64,000 nt of DNA from Ignavibacteriaceae bacterium (GTDB lineage Bacteria; Bacteroidota; Ignavibacteria; Ignavibacteriales; Ignavibacteriaceae): NCBI GenBank assembly GCA_008933765.1, contig WBUK01000014.1:48613-112612 (forward strand), written 5' to 3'. Of this stretch, positions 40,665-49,225 are shown piece by piece. The notes under the pieces are model-generated. The model was given only the letters and a program-made list of their open reading frames with translations, made no database searches and was not told where the DNA came from. Made by a program: the position numbers and the translations under genes. The first letter of the stretch is position 1. Every line of letters begins with the position of its first letter.

Positions 40665-41695
40665 ATTATCATCATAGCATCGCCATAGCTAAGAAATTTA
40701 TACTCTTCCTTAACCGCAGTTTTATAAGCTTTCATCACTAATTCGGTGTCTCCAAATGCCCCAACTAACATCAAAAGCGTTGAGTGTGGCATGTGAAAAT
40801 TTGTGATCAACTGTTTTACTACTCTGAAATTATATGTAGGATAGATGAATTTATCGGTCCAACCTTTTTGTGCTCTTACAAAGCCTTCGGAAGTTACGCT
40901 CGACTCCAGGGCACGCACTGTGCTTGTTCCCACAGCGGTTACTTTCCCGCCGGCAGCAATTGCTTTGTTGATTGTCTCCGCTGCGGTTGAAGTGATTTCG
41001 AAGAACTCAGAGTCCATCCGGTGCTTTGTCAGGTCTTCCACTTCCACTAATCTGAAAGTACCCAAGCCGATATGAAGAACGATCGGCACAATAATAACGC
41101 CTTTTTTCTTCAGAGCTTCTAACATCTCGGGCGTGAAGTGAAGCCCGGCGGTAGGGGCAGCAACAGAACCGTCAACCCGCGCGTAAACCGTCTGATAATA
41201 TTCCTTATCCTGCGGCTCAGCATTCCTTTTAATGTATGGCGGAAGTGGTGTTAAACCGATATCATCAACCGCACGATAAATATTCCCGACCTGGTTAAAC
41301 TTAACAGTCCGCCCTCGTGAAGTGGTGTTATCAATTACTTCGCACCAAAGAGTATCGGAAAAGTAAATTTTGTTCCCGATCCTCACTTTTCGTGCGGGGT
41401 CAACAATCACATCCCATATTGCTTCTTTTGCGTTTAACTCGCGCAGAAGAAACACTTCAATCTTCGCCTGAGTTTTCTCTTTGTTTCCGATCAACCGTGC
41501 CTGAAAAACCCTCGACTCGTTAAGCACTAAAATATCCCCTTTGTTCATAATATCAACGATATCCCTGAACTTATGGTGATCAACCGTTTTCGCCTCTCTG
41601 TTTAACAGCATCAGCCGGGCTTCATCTCGTTTTTCGTACGGATACTTAGCGACCAAACTTTTGGGGATATTATATGTAAAATCAGATAGTTTCAT
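40661..41695 (-). CDS. queA: tRNA preQ1(34) S-adenosylmethionine ribosyltransferase-isomerase
   Basis: QueA makes epoxyqueuosine in tRNAs for Tyr, His, Asn and Asp. The 344-aa product has SLVAKYPYEKRDEARLMLLN, LNESRVFQARLIGNK, SVAAPTAGLHFTPEMLEAL, HIGLGTFRLVEVEDL, and NFHMPHSTLLMLVGAFG. It is the first gene of the queA-ispD pair. Confidence 0.96.
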   Translation of the reverse strand: MKLSDFTYNIPKSLVAKYPYEKRDEARLMLLNREAKTVDHHKFRDIVDIMNKGDILVLNESRVFQARLIGNKEKTQAKIEVFLLRELNAKEAIWDVIVDPARKVRIGNKIYFSDTLWCEVIDNTTSRGRTVKFNQVGNIYRAVDDIGLTPLPPYIKRNAEPQDKEYYQTVYARVDGSVAAPTAGLHFTPEMLEALKKKGVIIVPIVLHIGLGTFRLVEVEDLTKHRMDSEFFEITSTAAETINKAIAAGGKVTAVGTSTVRALESSVTSEGFVRAQKGWTDKFIYPTYNFRVVKQLITNFHMPHSTLLMLVGAFGDTELVMKAYKTAVKEEYKFLSYGDAMMII

Positions 41696-41738
41696 CTGTT
41701 TGTTTCCTTGTGTCTTTTTTATGAATCTGTCTTTAAGT

Positions 41739-41803
41739 CATCCGCGGCGGAACCCCCGCCGCGGATGGGAATAATCAGTTTCATGCCATTTCGACAAAAT
41801 GGC
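41739..41803. repeat. Two perfect hairpins between ppdK and queA
   Basis: A perfect 12-bp inverted repeat with 5-base loop (CATCCGCGGCGG, 41739-41750 against 41756-41767) is followed by a 7-bp one (GCCATTT, 41785-41791 against 41797-41803). Neither has a clear T-run, so they may slow transcription or stabilise the ppdK mRNA 3' end rather than terminate strictly. Confidence 0.6.
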
Positions 41804-41810
41804 GGGTGTG

Positions 41811-44582
41811 TTATTTAGATTTTTTCTTTCCTTTTCTCTTTGCATCTTCCGCAAGTTTCTCACGGAGCGCTGCCTGTGCAGCTGCAAGGCGCGCTATAGG
41901 CACCCGGAACGGTGAGCAGCTTACATAATCAAGCCCGGTTCTGTAACAGAACTCAACCGAAGCAGGTTCGCCACCGTGTTCACCGCAAATGCCCACTTTA
42001 AGTTTTGGCTTCGTGCTTCTGCCTCTGTGAACGCCGATCTCAACCAACTGCCCAACCCCTTCCTGATCGATCGTCTCGAATGGATCTGCCGGCAGAATTT
42101 CCTTGCTGACATAATCAGGAAGGAATTTACCCGCATCGTCCCTCGAAAGTCCGAAGGTCGTTTGGGTAAGGTCATTTGTACCAAAGCTGAAAAATTCAGC
42201 CACTTCGGCTATTTTATCAGCAACTAAAGCTGCCCTTGGAAGCTCGATCATCGTGCCGACTAAATAATCAACTTTCGTCTTTTTCTCAGCGAAAACTTCT
42301 TCAGCAACTCTTCTTACTATTTGTTCCTGAAGTTTCAGTTCGTTCACATGCCCAACCAACGGAATCATTATTTCGGGTTTAACATCCGTGCCTTTCTTTT
42401 TAACTTCAACCGCAGCTTCAAAGATTGCTCTCGCCTGCATTTCAGTTATTTCGGGGTACTCAACGCCAAGGCGGCAACCTCTGAAACCAAGCATCGGGTT
42501 CATCTCGTGCATGTTGGCAATCTGATCTTTTACCTTTTTAACCGGCACGCCAAACTCATCGGCAAGTTCTTTTATTTCAGAGTCTTTCGTGGGAAGGAAC
42601 TCGTGAAGTGGCGGGTCAAGGGTTCTTACGGTTACAGGATTACCCTTCATCGCCTTGAAAATACCGGCAAAATCTTTCTTCTGAAGCGGAAGAAGCTCTG
42701 CCAAAGCGGCTTTTCTTTCCTCTTTCGTATCCGAAAGGATCATTTTTCTGACGGACTTAATTTTGTCTTCACCGAAGAACATGTGCTCGGTACGGCACAG
42801 CCCAATACCTTCGGCTCCGAATGCAAGTGCGTTTTCCGCCTGATCCGGCTGGTCAGCGTTAGTTCTGATTCCCATTTTTCTGAACTCGTCAGACCAGGTC
42901 ATCAAAGTGTTGTAAATTTGGAACATCGGCGAGTTTTTAGGCTTGCGGGTTTTGTTAATCAACACTTCAATAACTTCCGACGGACGGGTTGAGATTTTTC
43001 CGAGAATAACTTCACCGGTGGTTCCGTCGATCGAAATATAATCACCCTCTTTCACTAAGAACTCGGGTCTGCCGTCAACTTTCATTGTGCCGGCGTTGTA
43101 GTCAATCAAAAGTTTTCCGCAGCCGGCAACGCACACTTTACCCATCTGACGGGCAACCAAAGCAGCGTGCGAGGTCATTCCACCGCGTGCGGTTAAGATA
43201 CCTTCGGAAGCATTCATCCCTTTGATGTCTTCAGGTGAAGTTTCAATCCTAACGAGGATAACAGGATCACCTTTTTTAGCCATTTCTTCTGCATCATGCG
43301 CCGTGAAAGCAACTTTACCGGTTGCCGCACCGGGACCTGCATTAAGCCCTTTTGCCATCAATTTGCCCTCTGCAACCGCTTTTCTCTTCTCTTCAAGATC
43401 AAAGATTGGGCGCAGCAACTGGTTCAACTGATTGGGTTCAACCCTCATTAAAGCAGTTTTCTTGTCAATTAAACCTTCATTGAACATTTCAACTGCATTT
43501 CTTACGGCTGCCAACCCGGTTCTTTTACCAACGCGGCACTGCAGCATCCAAAGCCTGCCCTGCTGAATTGTGAACTCGACATCAAGCATATCTTTGTACT
43601 CTTTTTCGAGTTTGTGGCGGATTTTATCCAACTGAGCGTAGAGTTTTGGCGCTTCTTCCGCAAGCTTGCTGATCGGGTGCGGGGTTCTTATACCTGCAAC
43701 CACATCTTCGCCCTGTGCGTTGAAGAGATACTCACCATAAAATACATTTTCGCCGGTGGCCGGGTCGCGTGTGAAAGCAACACCTGTACCCGAGTCATCA
43801 CCCATATTACCGAATACCATCGCCTGAACATTCACTGCCGTGCCCCACTCCTCGGGGATGTTGTTGAGTTTTCTGTAAACAATTGCTCTCTCGTTCATCC
43901 ACGAGTTGAAGACTGCGCCTACAGCGCCCCAAAGCTGCTCTTCAGGGTCGTCGGGGAAGTCGTGCCCTGTATGTTTTTTTATAGCCTTTTTGAATTCAAC
44001 AACCAATTCTTTCAGGTCCTCAGTTGTCAGGTCTGTGTCGTATTCCACGCCTTTGGCTTTCTTCTTGGCTTCAATTATCACTTCGAAGGGGTCGTGGTCT
44101 TTCTTGTCTTTTGGTTTCAGATCGAGCACCACATCACCATACATCTGTACGAATCTTCTGTACGAATCGTAAACAAATCTTGGGTTACCGGTTGCTTCCA
44201 CGAGCGCCTCGGCGGCTTTGTCGTTCAAACCAAGGTTCAAAACCGTATCCATCATGCCGGGCATCGAGGCTCTTGCACCTGAACGAACTGAAAGAAGAAG
44301 CGGGTCTTTCGGGTCACCAAACTTCTTACCCATCACCGATTCCATCTGCTTAACGGCATCTTTAACTTGTTTTGCCAACTGTTTTGGGTATTGCTTTGTG
44401 TTCGCATAAAAATATGTACACACCTCGGTTGTTATTGTGAAACCCGCAGGAACCGGCAAACCCATGTTTACCATCTCTGCTAAGTTAGCACCTTTACCAC
44501 CGAGCAGGTTTTTCATTTTTGCGTCTCCTTCGGCTTTTTTGCCACCGAAGAAATAGACATATTTCACATCTTTTTTTGCCAT
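41811..44582 (-). CDS. ppdK: Pyruvate, phosphate dikinase
   Basis: It interconverts pyruvate, ATP and Pi with PEP, AMP and PPi, serving PPi-dependent glycolysis or gluconeogenesis. The 923-aa product has the N-terminal ATP-grasp region ([20 protein letters not shown]), the swivelling phospho-His domain with [15 protein letters not shown] (His near 471), and the C-terminal TIM barrel with the active-site Cys in [13 protein letters not shown] and nearby [10 protein letters not shown]. The C-terminus has a Lys-rich tail (KRKGKKKSK). It is 21 bases after lpxK, possibly the end of the long envelope operon. Confidence 0.97.
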   Translation of the reverse strand: MAKKDVKYVYFFGGKKAEGDAKMKNLLGGKGANLAEMVNMGLPVPAGFTITTEVCTYFYANTKQYPKQLAKQVKDAVKQMESVMGKKFGDPKDPLLLSVRSGARASMPGMMDTVLNLGLNDKAAEALVEATGNPRFVYDSYRRFVQMYGDVVLDLKPKDKKDHDPFEVIIEAKKKAKGVEYDTDLTTEDLKELVVEFKKAIKKHTGHDFPDDPEEQLWGAVGAVFNSWMNERAIVYRKLNNIPEEWGTAVNVQAMVFGNMGDDSGTGVAFTRDPATGENVFYGEYLFNAQGEDVVAGIRTPHPISKLAEEAPKLYAQLDKIRHKLEKEYKDMLDVEFTIQQGRLWMLQCRVGKRTGLAAVRNAVEMFNEGLIDKKTALMRVEPNQLNQLLRPIFDLEEKRKAVAEGKLMAKGLNAGPGAATGKVAFTAHDAEEMAKKGDPVILVRIETSPEDIKGMNASEGILTARGGMTSHAALVARQMGKVCVAGCGKLLIDYNAGTMKVDGRPEFLVKEGDYISIDGTTGEVILGKISTRPSEVIEVLINKTRKPKNSPMFQIYNTLMTWSDEFRKMGIRTNADQPDQAENALAFGAEGIGLCRTEHMFFGEDKIKSVRKMILSDTKEERKAALAELLPLQKKDFAGIFKAMKGNPVTVRTLDPPLHEFLPTKDSEIKELADEFGVPVKKVKDQIANMHEMNPMLGFRGCRLGVEYPEITEMQARAIFEAAVEVKKKGTDVKPEIMIPLVGHVNELKLQEQIVRRVAEEVFAEKKTKVDYLVGTMIELPRAALVADKIAEVAEFFSFGTNDLTQTTFGLSRDDAGKFLPDYVSKEILPADPFETIDQEGVGQLVEIGVHRGRSTKPKLKVGICGEHGGEPASVEFCYRTGLDYVSCSPFRVPIARLAAAQAALREKLAEDAKRKGKKKSK

Positions 44583-44603
44583 TATCTATTCTCCATTTTT
44601 GGA

Positions 44604-45668
44604 TTATATATTTTTCGCTTTTATCTTGTCCTGAATAAATTTTTCAAATTCTTCTTCTTCGTCAAGACGGAGGCGAATTTTTAAGAAATAAATATCAATA
44701 TCGTCCAGCTCTCTTGAAAACCGGGTAAGTTTAACCGCATCTTTCTGCGTGGTAATCACGGAAAAGGCGTTGGTTGCATAAAACTCTTTTCTTATTTTTT
44801 CAACTTCTTTAACTGTGTAAGCTTTATGATCAATAAAGATCATTCTGTTTCCGGTATCAATTTTCAGTTGCCCAAGTGCGCTAAAAAAAGAGTGTGGGTT
44901 TGCTATTCCACTTACGCATAAACTTTTCTGCCCCGTAAACTCTGCCGGTTCATAATGCTTTCCCCTTTTAACATCTACAAAATAAAGAGGTTCGTAGCGA
45001 GCGTTAAAAATCTTTTTCCCTTCGAAGTGGCGCATTAACCGGCCGGGTATCTCCTTTTTTTCGGTGAACTTACGGTTGATAATAATTGCGTCCGCTCTGT
45101 TCGATCTTGCAAACGGCTCCCTTAAGTTACCCGTAGGGAACAGAGTGCGCCGCAACGGGTTTTCATCCGCTAAGAAGCGCTGTGCAATTATCAGCAGGTT
45201 GATGTCCCTTCCGATCCACCTGTGCTGATAAGCGTCGTCCAGAATTACTGAGTCAACCCCTGTTTCTTTAATCAGATTTTCAGCTGCTTCTGCTCTTTTT
45301 TCCCCAACTGCTGCGGGTATCCCACACTCTTGCGCTGTCTGGTAAATTTCGTCCCCACTCTCCTCCGGAGTTCTTTTCACACCCGATTTGTCGGCAACTA
45401 AAAGGTACCCCTTTGTTGTTCTGCCGTACCCCCTGCTCACAACCCCCGGCAGGAAACCCTCTCTTTTAAGAAGTTCGGCTAAGTAGATCACCAAAGGTGT
45501 TTTACCGGAACCGCCAACTGTTAAATTCCCCGCTGAAATTACCGGTTTATCAACTTTTTTTATCCTGAAAACACCTGAATCAAAAAGCAGATTTCTCACC
45601 CATGTAACCAGCGCATAAACCGGAACAAAAGGCAGCAACAATACTCTTAAAAGATCAAGTGATTTCAA
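44604..45668 (-). CDS. lpxK: Tetraacyldisaccharide 4'-kinase
   Basis: LpxK phosphorylates the lipid A disaccharide at the inner membrane. The 354-aa product has an N-terminal membrane-associated helix (LLLPFVPVYALVTWVRNLLF), the P-loop region ISAGNLTVGGSGKTPLV, the motif ILDDAYQHRWIGRDINLL, and a C-terminal ITTQKDAVKL region. It follows an acyltransferase gene and lpxB on the same strand, so three lipid A/membrane steps are grouped. Confidence 0.95.
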   Translation of the reverse strand: MKSLDLLRVLLLPFVPVYALVTWVRNLLFDSGVFRIKKVDKPVISAGNLTVGGSGKTPLVIYLAELLKREGFLPGVVSRGYGRTTKGYLLVADKSGVKRTPEESGDEIYQTAQECGIPAAVGEKRAEAAENLIKETGVDSVILDDAYQHRWIGRDINLLIIAQRFLADENPLRRTLFPTGNLREPFARSNRADAIIINRKFTEKKEIPGRLMRHFEGKKIFNARYEPLYFVDVKRGKHYEPAEFTGQKSLCVSGIANPHSFFSALGQLKIDTGNRMIFIDHKAYTVKEVEKIRKEFYATNAFSVITTQKDAVKLTRFSRELDDIDIYFLKIRLRLDEEEEFEKFIQDKIKAKNI

Positions 45669-45738
45669 TCTTTATTTTTTTTCTTTCTTAATAAACTTTC
45701 TATCCCGCCAAAAAAAACTTTTCCCCCCGAAACAACAA

Positions 45739-46407
45739 CTATTTCCGGAAAAATGGCTTATCAGCCAGTGCCTGAACACGGTTAAATTCCTTTTGAATTT
45801 CCGGAAGCCGCCCGGAAAGCTCTTCCCTGCTTATTTCCTGGTTAAAATAAATAGGGTCCGAATAAGCAATTTTAATAAAACTGAACGGATGCGGTATCTC
45901 GAATCTGTCCCAACTTCTCAGTTTTGATTTTCGTTTATAACTAATCCCCATCAAAATTAAGGGTACGCCGGTTTTATTCGCAACCACGGCAGCACCTGCT
46001 TTCATCTCCATCGGCGGTCCTTTGGGTCCGTCAGGCGTAATGCAGAGGTTTTTTCCGTCGTTAATTGCGGCAATCATTTCGTTTAATGCAGCACGCCCCC
46101 CTTTAGAACTTGAACCTCTGATCACCCTGTAGCCCCATTTTCTTAAAACCTCAGCCAGAATATCACCGTCTTTGCTTTGGCTTGTAAGCCCCGCACTTCC
46201 CGATTTTTTAAATCTGTACCAACCATAAAGCATTTTGCCGTGCCAGAAAGCGACAACAAACCGCTCACCCTTCTTTTCCAATTCTTCAATAGCAGCGCCG
46301 TTAACAACCTTTTTAATCAGCGAAGCGCATACAAAACTAATCAGCGGGTTAGCAATTGAAAACCCAAGCCGGCGCAAAAATGCTTTGTTCCCCTCACTAA
46401 GTTTCAC
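45739..46407 (-). CDS. Lysophospholipid acyltransferase family protein (DUF374-like)
   Basis: The 222-aa product has an N-terminal hydrophobic segment and AFWHGKMLYGWYRF, followed by GSSSKGGRAALNEMI and ITPDGPKGPPMEMKAGAAVV. These match the DUF374 subgroup of LPLAT-fold acyltransferases, in which the early His-containing block replaces the classical H-X4-D. In this family it may acylate a lipid A or phospholipid intermediate. Its start overlaps the lpxB stop by 11 bases and lpxK follows after 70 bases, which supports a lipid A role (inference). Confidence 0.85.
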   Translation of the reverse strand: MKLSEGNKAFLRRLGFSIANPLISFVCASLIKKVVNGAAIEELEKKGERFVVAFWHGKMLYGWYRFKKSGSAGLTSQSKDGDILAEVLRKWGYRVIRGSSSKGGRAALNEMIAAINDGKNLCITPDGPKGPPMEMKAGAAVVANKTGVPLILMGISYKRKSKLRSWDRFEIPHPFSFIKIAYSDPIYFNQEISREELSGRLPEIQKEFNRVQALADKPFFRK

Positions 46408-47776
46408 TCAGAATAATCTCCGCAGCTGTTGCAGAAGCTTTGTGTTCCCCCAAATTTTCTTTAATTCTTCTGAAGCCTGTTTTCTGTTTCTCCATCAATT
46501 CCGGAGTGCTCAACACTTCCCGCACCTTATTTGCAATTTTTTCACCGGTAACATCGTTTTGAATCAATTCCGGAGCAATGGTTTCGCCGGCAATTATATT
46601 CACCATCCCAAGATTCCCGATCTTTATCAGCTTTTTACCAATCTGATAGGTTAACCCTGAAGTTTTATACACAATTACCATAGGCATCTCAAGAAGTGCA
46701 GCCTCCATCGTGGAAGTACCCGATTTAACCACACCAAACGATGCGTATTTTTTAAGTTCAAACTGATCACCCTTAACAGCTGTGAACCCACCCGCAGGGT
46801 GAAGCTGCTGCAAAAGCCCCAAATCAATTGTATCGGCACAACCGACAACAGTCTGAAACCCGAACTCTTTTTCCAAAATTTTTGCCGCATCAAGCGCCGG
46901 GTTAAGTATCATCTCAACCTCGTGCTTTCTGCTTCCGGGCAGAATAGCGAGTATCTTCTTCTCCGGCTCAATTCCCCATTTCTTTCGAAATTCTTCTTCC
47001 TGCAAAAAATTGTGCGCTTCTATTCTTTCAGCCAGCGGGTTACCGGTGAACCTTACATTAACTCCGCGCTCCCTGAAAAACTTCTCTTCAAACGGAAAAA
47101 CCGAGAGCACTATATCGGTGCGCTCTTTCAGTTTTTTCACCCGATGTTGCCCCCATGCCCACACCTGCGGTGCGATGTAGTAAACAACTTTAATCCCAAG
47201 TTTTTTAAATTCAGCGGCTATTTTCAGGTTGAACCCGGGGTAATCAATCAACACAACTTTTTTAATTTTTCTTTTTACCGCTTCATTCAGAAGGGTTTTT
47301 TGAACCTTCAGAATGAACGGAAGGTGCTTAACCACTTCGGTGAACCCCAGAAACGCCATCTGCTCGATGCGGTAAATCAGTTCGAACCCTTCGGCAGCCA
47401 TTTTATCGCCGCCAATTCCAAAAAGCTCAAGCTTTGGCTCTTTTTCCCTCAATGCACGCACGAGCGCTGCTCCGTGCATATCACCGCTTGCCTCCCCGGC
47501 AATAATTAATATCGAATTGGTGCCGGCGCCGGAATCTTTTCCTAAAACTGAACCCTCTGTTGAAGGCGAACCTTTATCTGAAAAGGAACTCTCCACTGAA
47601 AAAGAACCCTCTGCTGAAGTTGAACCCTCCGCTGAAAGAGAACGCTCAGCAGAAAAAGAACCCTCCGCTGAAAGAGAATCCCCCGTTGAAAAAGAACTCT
47701 CCACTGAAGATGCACTCCCGACAGCCACTTCAAAAAAATTTTCCGCCGCCGTTACAGCGGAACTTTCGGCAGCCAT
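46397..47776 (-). CDS. lpxB: Lipid-A-disaccharide synthase with repeat-rich N-terminal extension
   Basis: LpxB (GT19) condenses UDP-diacylglucosamine and lipid X. The enzyme domain starts near residue 87 with ILIIAGEASGDMHGAALVRA and continues with FGIGGDKMAAEGFELIYR, DYPGFNLKIAAEFK, YYIAPQVWAWGQHRVKKL, FTGNPLAE, ILPGSRKHEVE, and KSGTSTMEAALLEMPMVIVY. Before it lies an extension of about 86 residues, of which residues 24-77 are nine hexapeptides of the type SAEGSF. No ATG, GTG or TTG lies between the repeats and the enzyme domain, so the extension must be translated. A GTG near residue 18 is an alternative start. It overlaps the upstream methyltransferase gene by 25 bases. Confidence 0.93.
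   Translation of the reverse strand: MAAESSAVTAAENFFEVAVGSASSVESSFSTGDSLSAEGSFSAERSLSAEGSTSAEGSFSVESSFSDKGSPSTEGSVLGKDSGAGTNSILIIAGEASGDMHGAALVRALREKEPKLELFGIGGDKMAAEGFELIYRIEQMAFLGFTEVVKHLPFILKVQKTLLNEAVKRKIKKVVLIDYPGFNLKIAAEFKKLGIKVVYYIAPQVWAWGQHRVKKLKERTDIVLSVFPFEEKFFRERGVNVRFTGNPLAERIEAHNFLQEEEFRKKWGIEPEKKILAILPGSRKHEVEMILNPALDAAKILEKEFGFQTVVGCADTIDLGLLQQLHPAGGFTAVKGDQFELKKYASFGVVKSGTSTMEAALLEMPMVIVYKTSGLTYQIGKKLIKIGNLGMVNIIAGETIAPELIQNDVTGEKIANKVREVLSTPELMEKQKTGFRRIKENLGEHKASATAAEIILSET
47551..47712 (-). repeat. Nine 18-bp tandem repeats inside lpxB
   Basis: Nine in-frame 18-bp units cover 162 bases without a break. Each encodes S-x-x-x-S-x, most often SAEGSF, SAERSL or SVESSF. Units differ by a few bases, so the array is old enough to have diverged or is held by protein-level selection. 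A multiple-of-three unit lets copy number change without frameshifting LpxB. Confidence 0.9.
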
Positions 47777-48378
47777 AAAGCTCTTGCAACTAACAAAATT
47801 ATCACAATAACAATAGCCTGAAGCGATCGCATCTCACTCCGTAAACCGGCTTTGTTGTTAAGTGGCGGCTGAACAACGGCTGAGTTACGATACGGCGTTA
47901 GCCTCGGAATGAACCGCGGAACACGATCGCAATACTCCTGATATGCCTCGCCATACTGCCGTGATAAATACTTTTCTTCCTCTGAAACAATCATTATATA
48001 CTGAAACACAAACCAAAGAAAAGCAACAATATGCAACCAGGGAAACAAAGCCATAGACATTACACCGATACCGACATAAATAAATATGTTGCCAACATAT
48101 AACGGGTTACGAACATAGGCAAAGGGCCCCGAAATAATCAAAAAAGCGCCACCAACTGTGCCGGTTGTTCGTGTTTCGCTGCCTGCCCACCTGACACCGC
48201 CAAACCGGAAAGCCTCGCCAACAAGCACCAAAAGCAAACCAATTATAAAACTTTCTGCGGTCATCTCTGCGAAAACCAACATAAGGATAACAAACGGAAT
48301 CGGGGTGTAACTTCTTAGAGAAAAAATACCAGCCGCAAATTTGTTTTCGGGTGCATTTGCCTTTTTTTTAACATCCAT
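47752..48378 (-). CDS. Isoprenylcysteine carboxyl methyltransferase-like membrane protein
   Basis: The 208-aa product has about five hydrophobic helices and the ICMT/phospholipid methyltransferase motifs: GPFAYVRNPLYVGN (SAM-site loop) and the C-terminal EEEKYLSRQYGEAYQEYC, RVPRFIP. Bacterial members methylate lipids or unknown small targets; the true substrate here cannot be told. It lies 9 bases after the HAD gene and overlaps lpxB by 25 bases, so it is tied to the envelope operon. The C-terminus carries an extra hydrophobic helix (IVIVIILLVARALWLP). Confidence 0.8.
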   Translation of the reverse strand: MDVKKKANAPENKFAAGIFSLRSYTPIPFVILMLVFAEMTAESFIIGLLLVLVGEAFRFGGVRWAGSETRTTGTVGGAFLIISGPFAYVRNPLYVGNIFIYVGIGVMSMALFPWLHIVAFLWFVFQYIMIVSEEEKYLSRQYGEAYQEYCDRVPRFIPRLTPYRNSAVVQPPLNNKAGLRSEMRSLQAIVIVIILLVARALWLPKVPL

Positions 48379-48387
48379 CAGTTTGTT

Positions 48388-49146
48388 CTATCCTTGCATA
48401 TAAAGTTTTTTTCGGTTCAGTTCTGCTCTGTGCCTTTTTTTCGGGCGTTTTTTATTCAGCAGTTCGTTCATCCTTGCCTGCACATCACCAAAATTTCTGA
48501 AAGGGTAATATGAAACCCTGTTTTTTTCGCAATATTTCAGCAGAGTATCTTTGGCGAAAATATAGTCGCAGTGAAGTGCCGGGCACACATCGGAGTTGCC
48601 GTTGCCGATGTACACTGAAAATTCATCATCCCCGCTTAAGGCAACCACATGGTTCCTTTTGCAGTTAGCACACTTTGTGCAATGCTCGTCGCGATGGGGG
48701 AACTCCATCCGAACACCACCCCCTTTTTTGAAAATAAGCTCGTTTGCAAAATATGGGATTTGCAACCCTTCCCGGTTCAAGATGGCATCGATATAAAACG
48801 CAAATCCATCGCTTACTATATAGTGTTTAATACCCTTCGCCTTAAGAAAATCGATAAACGGGTGAAAACTTTTATCAATCTGAAACCCGGCTGCGAACTC
48901 TTTTATTGTCGCCTCATCGGTTATTTTAAGCGTTTTCAACAATTCTTCCCAAGTTTCAAAAGCGGTTAAACTGCCGTCTCTAAACCCGTGTATAATCTCG
49001 TTTGCTTTTTCAGTATCACCGAAGGTGGTAAAAATGTTTGCACCAACATCTTCCTTTGTTATCGTTCCGTCAAAATCGATAAAAACCTTAAAAACCCGCG
49101 GCACTTCACCTTTGTTAATTTCAAACATTCTGCTAATTTCAAACAT
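48388..49146 (-). CDS. HAD-superfamily phosphatase, MtnX/PSP-like
   Basis: The HAD nucleophile motif FIDFDGTITKEDVG lies about 20 residues from the start, HYIVSDGFAFYIDAIL is motif II, and YIGNGNSDVCPALHCDYIFA is motif III/IV with the Mg2+ Asp. This matches HAD-IB phosphatases such as MtnX or phosphoserine phosphatase. A cysteine cluster (HCTKCANCKRNH) sits in the middle, as in several MtnX-like proteins. Start choice is uncertain: a GTG at 49197, the ATG at 49146 used here, or an ATG at 49128; the last two lie in an 18-base tandem duplication that repeats MFEIS/MFEIN. A basic tail (KKRPKKRHRAELNRKK) ends the protein. Confidence 0.8.
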   Translation of the reverse strand: MFEISRMFEINKGEVPRVFKVFIDFDGTITKEDVGANIFTTFGDTEKANEIIHGFRDGSLTAFETWEELLKTLKITDEATIKEFAAGFQIDKSFHPFIDFLKAKGIKHYIVSDGFAFYIDAILNREGLQIPYFANELIFKKGGGVRMEFPHRDEHCTKCANCKRNHVVALSGDDEFSVYIGNGNSDVCPALHCDYIFAKDTLLKYCEKNRVSYYPFRNFGDVQARMNELLNKKRPKKRHRAELNRKKLYMQG

Positions 49147-49225
49147 TCTCAGATGCGGTTTCCCCTTAAGTTGCGCCTGATAAGCCTTTCGGAGCACATT
49201 TCACTACTGTTTAATTCAGACATAG

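Noticed and set aside
47517..47810. Plus-strand open frame opposite the lpxB repeats
   Set aside because: It is the antisense of an in-frame 18-bp repeat array, so long open frames on both strands are expected.
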